Assembly (NCBI GenBank): GCA_018296165.2
Contig: JACKQL020000011.1
Coordinates: 186,001 to 250,000 of the forward strand
Length of the DNA stretch: 64,000 nucleotides
Source of the DNA: Termitomyces sp. T153
Lineage: Eukaryota > Basidiomycota > Agaricomycetes > Agaricales > Lyophyllaceae
Direction of reading: 5' to 3'
Of this stretch, positions 44,860-56,263 are shown one piece after another. The notes under the pieces are model-generated. The model searched no databases. It saw only the letters and a list, made by a program, of their open reading frames with translations, and was not told the origin of the DNA. A program made the position numbers and the translations under genes. Position 1 is the first letter of the stretch, and each line of letters starts with the position of its first letter.

Positions 44860-47666
44860 CTACTTCCGTGCTCGTAACTGTGCTCTCAGAAATTCATTCT
44901 CCTTCTGCATTGTATTGAGCTCATCCAGTAATGCAATCCTCTGCGACTGTTCAGACGTCCGCATGGCATCAACCTCGTCTTGCACCTGTCGAAGCGCCGT
45001 CCGAGTCTCTGACAGTTGTGCTTCGAGTTGTTTGCGCACTTTCTCAGGCGCAGACGCTGCCTCCTCTGCAAGTGTCAGAGTTCGGGCGCTCAGGGTGTTG
45101 TTGGCTTCCGTCAACTGTGCGCAGGTCTCTGCTTGCTCGGCAGCGAGTACCTCCACTTCCCGCTTCTCGCTCTCAGCACGTTCAAGAGAACTTTGAAGTT
45201 GCTGTACTTCTTCGATCCTATTTTATGGGTTTGGTAGTCAACAAAATCGGCTGGAAAAGAGAACGACACACAAAACTCACAATACAGCCTGCTTCGAAGC
45301 TAACATCATATTTCTCTCCTCCAGCGTCCGGACCTGCTTCTGATACGTTTCCAGCGCATTATTTCCCTCTTGCGCCAACTTCTGCGCACGCTCCGCATTT
45401 TTTTTGAGCAAATCATGCGCCTGGGCAAACCGCAGTAGCCGTTCTATCAACGCCCGGTCATCCTGAATAAGTGCCTGCACGCGTGCCGCAAACGCCTCGA
45501 TTGAGAATTCGCCACTACCCACAGCCGGCGACGTCGGCTGCCGCGTTGAGTCGTATAAGGACTTGAGCGAACGCACGTCCAGCTCTGAAAGTGACAACAC
45601 CACCTTGGTCGGGCCAGGGCTATGTGTGGGTGAAGATGTTCTATACCTTGATTGATTACTGAATTTCGCCGCACGCGCTTCGGGTGAAGGAAGGATATTC
45701 CAAAGTGGCGTGAGAGTGTGTATGATGCGTCCAATTTCGGTGTCGTCTGAGGGAGACACAGACGGACTTGCATCTCTGGCAATCGAACGCTCAGCTGCTG
45801 CGCGAACGTCTTGTCGAGCCTCGTCGCGTTCACGACGTGCATCTTCGAGATCGCGAGCCAATGATTCCCGTTTGTCTAAGCCTGCGCGAACATCCTCTTC
45901 GAGCTTCCGCCGTAACGTATCCCACTCGCTTTCGGTACGTGAATGTGATTCCAACTTCGTGTGCACGGTCTCTAGATGTGTACCAACAGATGATAAAAGT
46001 CCTTCTAGCGATGGGTTCCGTGAAAACAACACGATGCCATGTTGCTTGACCAATCCTCGTAACGCTTCAAGTCCTGCGTCGAGTTCTCCATGCGCGCGTT
46101 GAAGAGCTAGTTCATCTTCATCCCGAGCCTTGTCCATTTCTTGTTGTAGCCGAGCCAGATCCTCCATCTTCTCATCCTCAAGCTCAGTCTTCCGTCTCTC
46201 CCACACGTCTCTTTCTGCTTGCCATTGTCCCTTTGTCCGTCGAATCTCTTCCTCTTTCTCCTGCAATAGCCTCCTACTTTCCTCTAGTTGCTTTCCAGAA
46301 TCAGCTTCTAGCGCTCCACGCGTAGTCTCCATCTGTTGTACTTTCGCCGCCTGATCCTCCAGTCTTATTTTTTCTTCCAGCCACGTCCTTTTTTCCTCCT
46401 GCAATTTCTTCATTGTAACATCCAACTCCTCGAGTTGAGATGTTTCCTTCTGCAGAGCTTTGATCGTCTCCTCCGCGTTCTGCAAGTCTATACCCATGAT
46501 AGTCTCCACCTCCGCTTTCTCCAGCTTCATCATCGACAACTCCCTTGTCAGCTCTGCCTGCTTCTTGCCCGCCGCCGTCAATGACTCGGTTGCCGCTTTC
46601 AACTTCTCTTCTAGGGAAGTGATGTGTGCAGTGGCTGCATCACCAGAGAGCTGCCGTCGCGGAACAACAGCATCTGCATGTCCTGCAAATAGATGAGGAC
46701 CATCGAAACGAGCTTTTGCACCAGTAGACGTAGAGAGACCCGTCAGACTGGATGTGGCAGGGCTCATCAGTGTATTTCGATTCGACGAGTCGTACCCTGA
46801 ATCTTCTCCAGCCCCGTTTAGTGAGCCTTGCGTCGCTGCCTGCTCCAAATTGCGTAGCGAATGTGACAGAACACTCGCACGATGTTCCAGTAGACGCCTG
46901 TGCACCTCGTGTGTGCGTTCTGACAATCGGAACAACTCTTGTTGCGCAGCATCCACACGTTTGTTGGCAGCTGTGAGCTGTTCCTCGGTTTGTTGAGAAA
47001 CCCTTTTAGAAGAAGCATTTATTTTGGAGAGAGATACGGCGGCATCGCGTATCCTAGTCTCAGTTGTCAACTTTCTGGACATGGCTTCAAGCCGAGTAGA
47101 AAGGAGTTGGTGTTCCTGACAGCAAAGTTAGCAAGTGACAGGATCCTCCCTGTCGAAATGGCCAGTAATACCTTGGTCAGTTCTTCGTATTGTTCAGAGT
47201 CCAGAATTTCAAAATCTCGGCTATCGACAACGGCCTGTGAGGCTAAGAGACTGAGTAGTAATTCATCTCGTTTTGTCGTAGCGCCCGAGACGCTGTTCGC
47301 CCCAGAGCTACGCTTGTCTGAGAGAAACTGGTTCTGGATCATCAATTTGCGAAGTGTGAGGCCTTTAGTAGTTGGCAGCGGAGAGTCTGCATATCGGCGT
47401 TAGCTCGGGTCAAAGGAGGCGTTTCAAGCATGATCACCGTCCGGCGGTGGTGTCGGTTGTAAGCGTCGGATAGACGACTCCTTCTTGATGGCGAGGGCAG
47501 CTGTGGGTGGCGCCGTAGTACTTGGAGACGGTGGTGGCCATGAGGGTCCGTTGAGCGGTTTTGTAGCAAAGGAAAGAGAAGGATTGGGGAGTTCCCTCGA
47601 GGTCGATGGCGGCGATGGGCTGGTCGACACCCCAGCGGCACCCAGAAACCTGCGGACGCCGTTCAT
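44860..47666 (-). CDS. Uds1-domain coiled-coil protein
   Basis: Four exons: 47666-47438, 47386-47172, 47115-45281, 45217-44860; GT-AG introns of 51, 56 and 63 nt; 878 residues. After a Pro/Ser-rich N-terminus, residues about 90-190 carry the Up-regulated During Septation domain (LRKLMIQNQFLSDKRS, LLSLLASQAVVDSRDFEIL, then LEAMSRKLTTETRIRDAAVS). Most of the rest is charged heptad sequence (for example LQKETSQLEELDVTMKKLQE) forming long coiled coils up to the C-terminus QKENEFLRAQLRARK. Family members in fission yeast are induced at septation and act in cell division or polarity; the exact role is not established. It shares a 163-bp divergent promoter with MDM34. Confidence 0.88.
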
Positions 47667-47829
47667 GGGAGTGGTTGGTTATATTCTGAAGGGCACGTTG
47701 GAGACAATGTGACCCTAACTAACCCTAACCTCAGTTCCAGTGTAATCGCCGCTGGATTGATCGCCGACTCGGACTGCAGAACGCGTTTTGTGTTTTGTTA
47801 CCCGCATCGTTCATGTCCTGTTGAGGTCC
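47667..47829. promoter_or_regulatory. Shared divergent promoter, Uds1 gene / MDM34
   Basis: 163 bp between two start codons facing away from each other. It includes a telomere-like gaccctaactaaccctaacc (47710-47729). No TATA box was seen. Confidence 0.5.
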
Positions 47830-50121
47830 ATGTCCTTTACATTCAACTGGCCTCGTTTCTCGGACCAATTCCACTACGATGCCATCCAGATGCTCAATAC
47901 AGCACTTAACAAGGGTAACAAGCCTCCCATCATAGCAGACCGCATCGAGGTTGTCGAGCTCGAAATGGGAACCCAGGTATTGATGATATCTTCTAATAGA
48001 CGCTTGCCGTGTATGTAACGATCTGCAGCCACCAGAGCTAGAAATCCGCGACATAGGCGACCTCACTGTCGATCAATTTCGAGGGATTTTTCGTCTCACA
48101 TATTGTGGCGATGCTCATCTTGTGCTCAAGACCAAGGTTCAGGTACGAATCCTGATTCTGACTCTTCCTTTAGTATCGAAAAACTTTATCAGGCAAATCC
48201 GCTGAATCACAAACAATCTGACATTCACCTTTTGGGTGGTTCTCGAGGCATGCTTGCTGCAAAACAACCCCTTGTCGTACCCATGCTGCTTCGTCTGTCA
48301 CACTTCAAGCTCAACTCATACGTCGTTCTCGTCGTCTCCAAACAGAAAGGCATCACCCTAGTTTTCAAGACAGACCCTCTGCAGAACGTCGATATCAACA
48401 GTACCTTTGACTCTATCGCCGTTATCCAAAAGTTTATACAACGCGAGATTGAGGGCCAACTTCGCCAAATGTTTCGCGAGGACCTTCCCAGTATCATCCA
48501 TCGACTCAGTCAGCAGTGGGTCAAGGCAAAGGTTGAGGCTCCATACCTGCACAAAAATCCACCTGTCAACAGGCAACGAGGGGCATCTGATACACGTTCT
48601 TTGGCAGGCAACTCGTTCAGAAGTATGCCTTACGCGCCTTATATGGACGGCGCTCCATCAATTCCAAGGCGACCGCAATCTACTGCAGGGAGCTTTTCTT
48701 ATCCTCAACGGCCCCGGTCGACGTCTGCTTACTCTTCAAGATCCACGTCTAAGAATAAATCGCCGAAACAAGTACCACCACCTCTCCCCGCTGACCCCGT
48801 GTCGTTCCCAGACCTTGAGAATTTTGACCCCACTTACGGGTTACGTCCCGAAGGTCTACCCATGAAGAGTGCCTTCCGCGGATTTAGTAGCTTATTCACG
48901 GCGAGCAGAGGTCTTGCAGATCTTGCAGAGGAGTCAGAAGAGGGAGACGAAGATGACCAGGACGAGGACGAGGATGAGGACGGTGAAACTTCTTTTGACA
49001 TGGTCAACTGGGAGTACACCATCCCAACTTCTGTTCCAAGTGTCTATGATGATGCGCAGGAGAGCGTTGTGCCAGACTCAGAGTATGAAACAATCCCAGC
49101 TGTTGGTGGTGGCACCATCACTCGACCGCGAATATACCACTCGCATTCCATGATTCAAACATCCGCTGGTCAGACTAGTGCTACAATGTCTCCTTCGAAA
49201 CACCACCATTCTCACGGATCTATGGCTTCTCCACGTTCCGGTTTCACTACGCCCGGCCTTGTCTCAAGGCATCCAAGCGGACCAAACTTTTCTTTTGGGA
49301 GCTCAACCGGCTTCCATACAGCGCCCCCATTCGGTTCAATATTCGGTCGACCAGTCACTCCTGACAGTCTAGAAACACAGCCTTCAACGTCAAGTAGCGG
49401 ACGTGGTCTCACGACTTCGACGCCACCGACAGAACAACCCACGCACGAAGACGGCCATCATACTTCACCTCACGACTCTGTGATGTATCTGCGTTCTCCC
49501 CCTCGTGCTCCCTCAACCGCCGGCCCCTCATCTCGCCGGCCCTCCGTATCCGTCGGTTCTGCTTTCGACGCTTTCGACAATCTCGACGACATATCCCCGT
49601 CCACATCTCCTTCTCATAACCCCAAAATCGTGCTCCGACCCTCACTCAACAACAACATCACTCAACTATCAACGCTTTCCTACTCAAATCACACTCTATC
49701 ACCCTACACGCGTAATCTTCAGCACTTCACCGTCCGTAGTGTACCTCCACGGTCTGCTGCTCCGTCTGGTCTCGCTGCGCTAGACCGCCAACCAATCAAA
49801 GCCAAACGGAAACGAATCTTTCATCTAGGAGGGGCAAAGAAACCACCCATAGAGTCCGAAGCTGGTTCAAGCAAGCCGAAGAAACCACCCAACGGCAAGG
49901 CGTCTGAATTTGACGTATCGGACATGGATCGGTACTTCCCGACACATGATGATGACCTTAGTGTTGACTTGAACGTGCCACACACTGCGCCACCTCTGTC
50001 GACTATTGGTCCATTATCGCCCACAATGACACATCCCCGTTCAATATCACCCTCACATCTACGACATCCATATAATGCTGATAATGCCAACGTTCCACTT
50101 CGTTCGACGTTGCTGCCATAG
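47830..50121 (+). CDS. MDM34: Mdm34, ERMES complex subunit
   Basis: Exons 47830-47976, 48029-48142 and 48193-50121; phase-0 GT-AG introns of 52 and 50 nt; 729 residues. The N-terminus [19 protein letters not shown] and the segments [37 protein letters not shown] and [19 protein letters not shown] are the conserved SMP (lipid-binding) domain of Mdm34, ending near residue 190 ([17 protein letters not shown]). The remaining 540 residues are Ser/Pro-rich with an acidic run ([14 protein letters not shown]), probably disordered. Mdm34 sits at the outer mitochondrial membrane within the ER-mitochondria tether with Mmm1, Mdm12 and Mdm10 and moves phospholipids between the membranes. No disruption is visible. 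Confidence 0.96.
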
Positions 50122-50876
50122 ACGTTTCCTATGGACATTGACCCTTATTTTGCCGATACAATGTAAATTATTATCACTACTTAGTTTACTTCCGTCTATC
50201 ACCCGATTTCATGGGATTGTGGATTTGTAGGTTATCACAATGTGCAGGCTTTGATACATCCTTTCCGATTGCACGATTCATACTACACTACAATACATAG
50301 TACCAACTATTTGTTTACGCAAAAGATTTTGCTCTAGCCCGAGACATCTGATCAAGCGACCTCTGAGTATCCTTGGATCAGTTTGGGATAGTTCTGAAAG
50401 TCCCTGAGGAAGACATCGAATATCTTGGCTCTAGAGGATTTGACCGAGTACTGTATACTAGTGGTCAATTCTTCCCTTGTGAGATAGCACCTAACTATTA
50501 TGTCGTACCGGTGATGACAGTGCTTTCAATCGAGAAGATGAAGCATACTAATCAGACAAGCGATCGTAACCTCACGCATCAGCGGTACATATAATCATTA
50601 TTCAGGCCCAAGGTTTTTGATATTGTTTGTCAATAATACAAGCTCAGAGAAGTATGATGAGACATCTTTTCATGGTCTCTATGAAGAAGAGGATGCAGGT
50701 CCATGTATTCAACGGAACGTCAAACCATAATACCTATTGCAAGCACGCGAGCGCATCGGCCACCGTCTATAAAATATGTGGGAGCATTGTAGAGGGCCAA
50801 TCAACTAAACAGACGAGCCCTAGCTCCATCCTGGGTAAGACAAACAGAGACCCCTCCTTTGTTGAAGCCGGCCAGC
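50122..50876. other. Intergenic with one unassigned short frame
   Basis: Contains MDM34 3' flank (aatgtaaattatt). A 73-codon frame at 50373-50594 (VLKVPEEDIEYLGSRGFDRV) has no family I recognise and no clear start context. The remainder shows no gene. Confidence 0.4.
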
Positions 50877-51777
50877 ACGTTATTTGGTCGGACCCAGGCC
50901 TGACGCCTCCCTAGTCGCTCTACGACGCCATCTCCGCAGGCTATGTTGCCGATATTATCTTCCATTAAGAAAACATCGGCACCAATATATCCAATGTCGT
51001 CGCCTCTTTCGAAACGGTAAACGAAGCCTCTCCTACGAAGTTGCTACTGCTGCTCATGATGGACTAGGAAGGCGAGGTCGTCAGAAGAACTCGAGGGGGA
51101 GCCAGTCCAGAATGCAAAGCAGATGTATGGTAACGGGACAGTAGTGGCCGGGGGTACTGAAGTGCGGGGATGAACATAAACCTCGCACCTGTCCTCGACG
51201 CGTACCGTACTGCTGGCAACTTGATAGATAGATGAGTATGTTCGTTCCTTTAGTGATAACGCGACGACTGTCGATAATTGTGGCGTGGGATTTATGCAAG
51301 TCCAACGCGCCACGGGAGTCGTATCAACTATCAAGCACTTCCCTAGCCTCGGTATGGCAACTGTCAGTCAGAATCCGGATTTGACAGCCGCTATTCTGGA
51401 CCTTATAGTCTCTCAATCGACGAAACACCCTATTGTATCGCGATCGCAGCAGGCGCAGAGCTCATTATGGCTTCGTGGGCCTCTACCCAGCCCTTGATTC
51501 CACTTTTCCTGCTGTTCTCTCTTCGAAGATTATCCAGTCCGAACTGCGGGGCCGCCTCAAGCTTAAGTTCGAGAGTGTCACCGTAACCGACGCCATGGAG
51601 GCAGTATCATTAGACACATTCAGAAGCTACGGGGATCGGGCAATTCTGGCCGACCAGACAGGAATGGACCTCCTTTTTTCCTCAGGAAGGAATGTTTGTT
51701 GTGTTAAGACTCTACCGCTGTGGCGGCGGCGTTGTCCGACCCTCGAGCATTCGGATATATTCCCTTTCCTGGTATCT
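50877..51777 (+). pseudogene. GH3-family glycosidase pseudogene (N-acetylhexosaminidase-like)
   Basis: Pieces in successive frames align in order to the GH3 N-terminal barrel: GQHVIWSDPGLTPP (50872 region), LYDAISAGYVADIIFH, ENIGTNISNVVASFETVNEASP, NINLAPVLDAYRTAGN, then ATGVVSTIKHFPSLG (51310-51350; KHF motif), YPALDSTFPAVLSSKIIQSE, VTVTDAMEAVSLDTF with the nucleophile Asp, and DQTGMDLLFSSGR. At least four stops or frame changes interrupt it. The intact family releases N-acetylglucosamine from chitin or peptidoglycan fragments. It is truncated where the Copia LTR begins near 51778. Confidence 0.75.
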
Positions 51778-52043
51778 TGTTACATCCGATACAGACAAAC
51801 CCCGATCGCTACTGTACAGTTTCTCTCGTCAGCCACACGTACGATCCCTCCTATAAAATACCTTCCTATTTTGGATACCCTCAGTTCTATTTCCACGAAC
51901 TGAGGGTACGTAAAGTTATTTTGTCATTACCTTTATTTTTACTTACTGCGACTTGTAGACATCGTACTTATACTTAGTTCTACAGGTCAAACAGAGTTAT
52001 ATTTCCACGAACTGAGAACATCGTACTTATACTTAGTTCTACA
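51778..52043 (+). repeat. 5' LTR of Copia element
   Basis: Begins TGTTACATCC and ends TTCTACA next to the primer site. It has a TATA box (cctataaaatacc, near 51852). The U5 part contains a short tandem duplication: acatcgtacttatacttag and following bases at about 51959 and 52019. The start is inferred from the TG and the end of GH3 similarity, so it may shift by some bases. Confidence 0.55.
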
Positions 52044-52058
52044 GGTTATAGGCCCCGG
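52044..52058 (+). promoter_or_regulatory. Copia primer-binding site, initiator-tRNA type
   Basis: GGTTATAGGCCCCGG follows the LTR directly. It closely resembles the GGTTATGGGCCCAG site of Drosophila copia, which pairs with the anticodon-stem part of a cleaved initiator tRNA-Met, not with a tRNA 3' end. Confidence 0.6.
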
Positions 52059-52127
52059 TTTTGCGCTTTTTAAGCACACAGCTGACACCATACATAACAA
52101 CAAACGCTACAAACCCACTTTACAAAA

Positions 52128-53609
52128 ATGGCAGCGACGAATTCAGGAGGAAGCAACCCTCCTGTTTTCCCAGATGATTGCCAGTTCAACGGAACAAACT
52201 ATATACTGTTCAGAGACAGAGTTACTATAGCAGCTCAATTAAAAGGCGCAGATGGATACCTCGACGGATCAATCCTGGCGCCACATTCAGACACCAAACA
52301 GGCATCGACCACTCCATCGACCACTCCAACAGTGATGGAATGGTGGGACCCAAACCCCTTGCCACAGGAGTGGCGTGCCAGGAATGCATGGGCGCTAGCA
52401 TTGATCGTGTACAACATGAAAAACCCAGTAGGGCTGGGTATCCGGATGTCAGGAACAGCTGCAGAGGCATGGTCTACACTGAAAGAAAGCTATGGAGCAG
52501 TGTCCGACCTAGGAGCGGCCTCAGCAGAAAATGCCCTTAGAACTACAAAGTATAAGGATGGGGTGGACTTCCCTGAGCATATCACAGATCTTCGACTGAA
52601 GTGGCAGACTGCTATTGAGAAGGGAGCTGATGTAGGAGATCAACAGTTCCGTGCAATCATAATTTCATCACTCCCTGCATCATGGAACTTTATTGTTGCA
52701 TCACTCCACAACATGACAACCTCAATTCAGCTGGTTGCCGGACTCACCATACACTGGGAATGATTGAAGGAACAGAGCTCAGCAAATGCAGGATTGACCA
52801 CAACTGCGTTGCTTACAAAAATGCCTCAGGCTCAACGGAAGCTCATCTGTACCAACCCGAACTGTAACCAGACTGGACACACTGTTGAAAATTGCTACTG
52901 GAAAGGGGGAGGGAAAGAAGGTCAGTTCCCTCCCAATTTTGGACACAGACAAACTCTGGGTACCACAGCCCAGCCTCAGGCAAACAGCACTACGCTGCAG
53001 CATCAGCCCAACAATCCTACCCAAGCAAACCTTGCAGCAAACATCGGAAATGTGAACCCATCCCCAGCAGTCACCTATGCCTTAATGGCTGACCTTCCAT
53101 TTTCTCTGGCAGCCATATTCAATGATCAGATGGAACTGCTGGAATCATACCTATCTGAAGTCATAATCTCACCAAATGCATTCACTGTACAGCAATCAAA
53201 AGGGGAAGTCCTCACTTACGCTGACTCTGGAGCCACTGATCACTGTTTTGTCCAACAAAGTGATTTTGAGGACTATCAGACATATACCACACCTCACCAG
53301 GGCATGTCAGCAAACCGCAGAGGGGTTTTTGGAATTCTAGGGACAGGAATGGTCCAGAAAATGGTGAAGGGGGATGGAAAAATTGTGCACCTGATATTCA
53401 AGTCTGCCCTTCACACCCCTGATCTTTCAGCCAATCTCATCTCTATCAGGAAATTTGACAATTTGGGTTTCTCTGTGCTGTTCAAAGGGGGCCAGGCTAT
53501 ATTCTCTGCCCATCTGGATACCCATTCATGGTTGGAAACAAAAGGGATAGGATGTACCTTTTGGAACTCCACCATGGCCTACCCCAAGCAGGACCCAGAC
53601 ACCCCTTGA
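52128..53609 (+). pseudogene. Copia gag and protease region
   Basis: ATG at 52128 after acaaaa. Gag (FNGTNYILFRDRVTIAAQLKG; NPLPQEWRARNAWALALIVY) stays open to a TGA at 52761-52763 (probable CGA or TGG before), then continues in frame with the zinc knuckle CTNPNCNQTGHTVENC (about 52848-52895) and the protease motif YADSGATDHCF near 53218. A frame change near 53600 separates it from integrase. Confidence 0.85.
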
Positions 53610-53619
53610 CCTCACCTTC

Positions 53620-54420
53620 TACTACTTCCCCAAAAGTACTTGTGGCACAGTCCCTCAGCACTCCTGTTAACCTTGATGTGTGGCACAGGCATTTTGGCCA
53701 TGCAAGTATCCAATCAATCAAGGAGATGGCTTCAAAGGATCTAGTAAATGGACTCCATATCATGGGAAACCAGAACATACCTGGGTTGTGTGAGGACTGC
53801 ATCTATGGGAAGCATACTACCTGACCTTCTGATGGAAAGTCTGAGGATGTACAGATTGCAGGGGAGAAGGTCTACATTGACCTCTGGGGACCAGCGAGTG
53901 TGGTATCCCTTGGAGGAGCCTTGTACTTGATGGTCTTCACCAATGCAGGGTTGTCACAATTGAAGGGCTCATTCCTATCCAATAAATCAGCAGACACTAC
54001 CCTGACAGCCCTCAGATTGTACATCACTGAGGCTGAAAGGCAGACAGGGAATAAGGTTAAAGTTATACAAGTTGACAATGGCCAGGAATGGATAAATGCA
54101 TGATGGAATGAGTTCTGTGCTGATTCTGGCATAGTCATTAAACCCATAGTCCCTTATGCTCACTCCCAAAATGGGGTTGTAGAGAGGTCAATCCAGACAA
54201 TTTTTGATGGAGTTTGGTGCCTCTTGGCAGACAGCAGATTACCCAAGAGTCTGTGGGGGGAGGCTGCTGCCACAATCATTTACACCTGAAACCAACTCCG
54301 ATCTGCTAGACATCCTGGATCTGTTCCTGAAGAGCGATGGTCAGGGAGGAAGCAGGATGTCACCCACCTTCAACCTTTTGGAAGCATGGGATATGCCAGA
54401 GTTCCTGACAAACTTATAAA
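53620..54420 (+). pseudogene. Copia integrase
   Basis: Zinc-binding region VDVWHRHFGHAS-type (WHRHFGHASIQS, then CEDCIYGKHTT) at about 53680-53820. Core with IDLWGPAS (first Asp), IQVDNGQEW (second Asp), and NGVVERSIQTIF (Glu) near 54175. Stops at 53822, 54102 and 54288. All three catalytic acids remain, but the frame is broken. Confidence 0.85.
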
Positions 54421-54949
54421 ATTGAAACTCAACCCACAATCTATCAAGTACCTCATGGTGGGCTATTCAAGCCATGGGTACCACTTATATGACCCAAACA
54501 CCTGCATCGTCATTATCAGCTGAGATGTCATATTCAAGGAGGGGGTGGGCCACCACTTTCTTATGCTACTCAGAGATGGGGATTTGATCTCTGTGGTGGA
54601 TATCCCCATTAACCCTGCTTTACTGCCAATTCCCCCCCCACATCAACAGATTGCTCCCCAAGTTCGACCATCTGACAGACCACTCCATCCTCCTGATTCA
54701 ACCCCATCCACCCAGCCCGATACCTTGTGGGATAATTTACCTCTGGCATTGTGTCACACACCCCAAAACCCCAAACCTACTTGTGTGATTGTTGAGGCAG
54801 AGGGAGCTCCTGAGGCATTGTTGGCTAGTGCTTTTGCATTTTTGGCCTCAACTACTGCAGATTCAGAAAATTCAACCCTGAAGAGTTATTGGGAAGCGAT
54901 GAGAAGGCCTGACTTGTGAGGACTGGCGATGGAGGAGGAGCTACAGGTG

Positions 54950-55606
54950 ATGTGAGAAAAGGAAGTATGGGAGGTGGTTGATGCAAGAGATGTCCTGAGC
55001 AGAAAGAAGGTAGTAGATTGCATGTGGGTGTATGTGAACAAATTCAATGTGGAGAGCAAGATTGTGAAGTGGAAAGCACAATTGGTTGTGAAGGGATACA
55101 CACAGGTTCAGGGGGAGGATTTTGATGAGACCTATGCATCAGTTGTGTGCCTGGAGTCCATGAGAATGACTGTCATGATTGCCACATCGCTAGGGATGCA
55201 TCTGTGGCAGGTGGATTTTGTATTGGCATATCTGAACAGCAGGTTGGAGCACACTGTTTACATGCAGCCACTGCTGGGCTTCCGAGGAGGAGGGGGAAAG
55301 GTACTTCACCTCAAGAAGGCCCTCTATGGCCTCATGCAAGGGGGGCATAACTGGTGGCACAACCTTGACAAGGTGTATGACAGTCTGGGATACCTGGCAT
55401 CTCGAGCTGACAGTTGCATATGGTACAAATGCTCAGGAGGGGAACACACAATCACTGATGAATATAACAATGATGTATTGGGAGCATCCACCACAGAGAA
55501 AGGAGCAAGACAGGCTAAACGAGAGCTAGGAGAAAAGTTTGAGATCAAGGACATGAGCAACTTAAACTACATATTGGGAGTGCGCTTTGACCATGACCCC
55601 ACCTCA
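54950..55606 (+). pseudogene. Copia reverse transcriptase, truncated
   Basis: WKAQLVVKGYTQVQGEDFDE, VDFVLAYLNSRLEHTVYMQ and LHLKKALYGLMQGGHNW are typical. The catalytic YTDD site reads YNND (near 55465), so the first Asp is Asn. The sequence ends before RNase H because of the G insertion. Confidence 0.85.
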
Positions 55607-56263
55607 TGTAATGACAGTGTCAGGTAATGGTGTCGTCACACTATAGAGTCTTAAGTCAACCAGTAGAACTGTTGTAAGTCTAGATTGAAAAAAGAGCTAC
55701 TGTAAGACATCATCTACAGTAATTTATATATGACTTGGTAATTGCGATATCCAAGAGGCGGTCAGGAAAGAGAACAATATCACAAGTAAAGGAGCAGAAG
55801 TCAGGAGGGCATTCTTGACATTGGCCCACCCGTCTTCATTGACATCTCCATTCCCGTCAATGACATTGAAGGATCTGAGCTTGAGGTAATGATTGTCAAA
55901 AAATGGGAATGTCAGAATGCTGCACGGGATGGAGTAGTTATTGATGTTATATGTACCAGTCTTGGGGTCACGCGTAGTAAATTCACAGGGATTATCCCCC
56001 TTGGTTCGGTTGTAAGCAAGGGCAAAAGGCTCATATCCACAGGGTTCAACCGTGTTGATAGTGGGGTGGCGGCGGCGGACATTGGAGTTATGGTCAAGGA
56101 AATGTAGTAGTTGAGCCAGATGGATGGTAAGGTTAGGATTGTTGGCCACCAATTGCAAGAATCTGTCAGGGCACATACCAAGAAGAGGGTGAGGTTTGTA
56201 GTGGCTTTTGGGATGGAAGTTGGCATTGGCAGGGCAACTAATAGTGGCTGCTGCAGTGTCCAT
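55607..56263 (-). repeat. 3' LTR of G (left), right boundary unresolved
   Basis: At least 55607-55750 is LTR, because it matches 63858-64000 to the window edge. It carries a TATA box (catatataaatt on the minus strand, about 55720-55731). The LTR must extend farther right since the match is cut only by the window end. No purine tract was found to fix the boundary, and 56263 is a placeholder at the start of the overlapping ORF. Confidence 0.5.
55724..56263 (-). CDS. Extra ORF of G at the pol-LTR junction (179 residues)
   Basis: ATG at 56263, stop at 55724. It overlaps the end of the pol frame by roughly 20 nt in another frame and runs into DNA shared by both LTR copies. A second TATA box (catatataaacccc) lies about 110 nt upstream. 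The product has SHYKPHPLLGMCPDRFLQLV, EPCGYEPFALAYNRTKGDNP, FPFFDNHYLKLRSFNVIDGN, and a hydrophobic C-terminal helix (APLLVILFSFLTASWI) that suggests a tail anchor. It is intact although pol is broken. I do not recognise the family. It could be transcribed from the internal TATA box or from the LTR. Confidence 0.5.
   Translation of the reverse strand: MDTAAATISCPANANFHPKSHYKPHPLLGMCPDRFLQLVANNPNLTIHLAQLLHFLDHNSNVRRRHPTINTVEPCGYEPFALAYNRTKGDNPCEFTTRDPKTGTYNINNYSIPCSILTFPFFDNHYLKLRSFNVIDGNGDVNEDGWANVKNALLTSAPLLVILFSFLTASWISQLPSHI

Larger units (their letters stand above)
51778..55606 (+). mobile_element. Copia retrotransposon, 3' end cut by Gypsy G
   Basis: Order LTR, primer site, gag, protease, integrase, RT is diagnostic for Copia (integrase before RT). 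The sequence stops at 55606 inside the RT C-terminus (LNYILGVRFDHDPTS), where the LTR of G starts. The rest of RT, RNase H and the 3' LTR should lie beyond the right end of G, outside the window. Confidence 0.88.

Noticed and set aside
50373..50594. 73-codon frame after MDM34 as a gene
   Set aside because: No recognisable domain and no continuation through plausible introns; left as unassigned.
55607..55718. A 112-bp LTR for G (TGTAGATG...TTACA)
   Set aside because: Similarity between left and right copies continues past 55718 to the window end, so the LTR must be longer.
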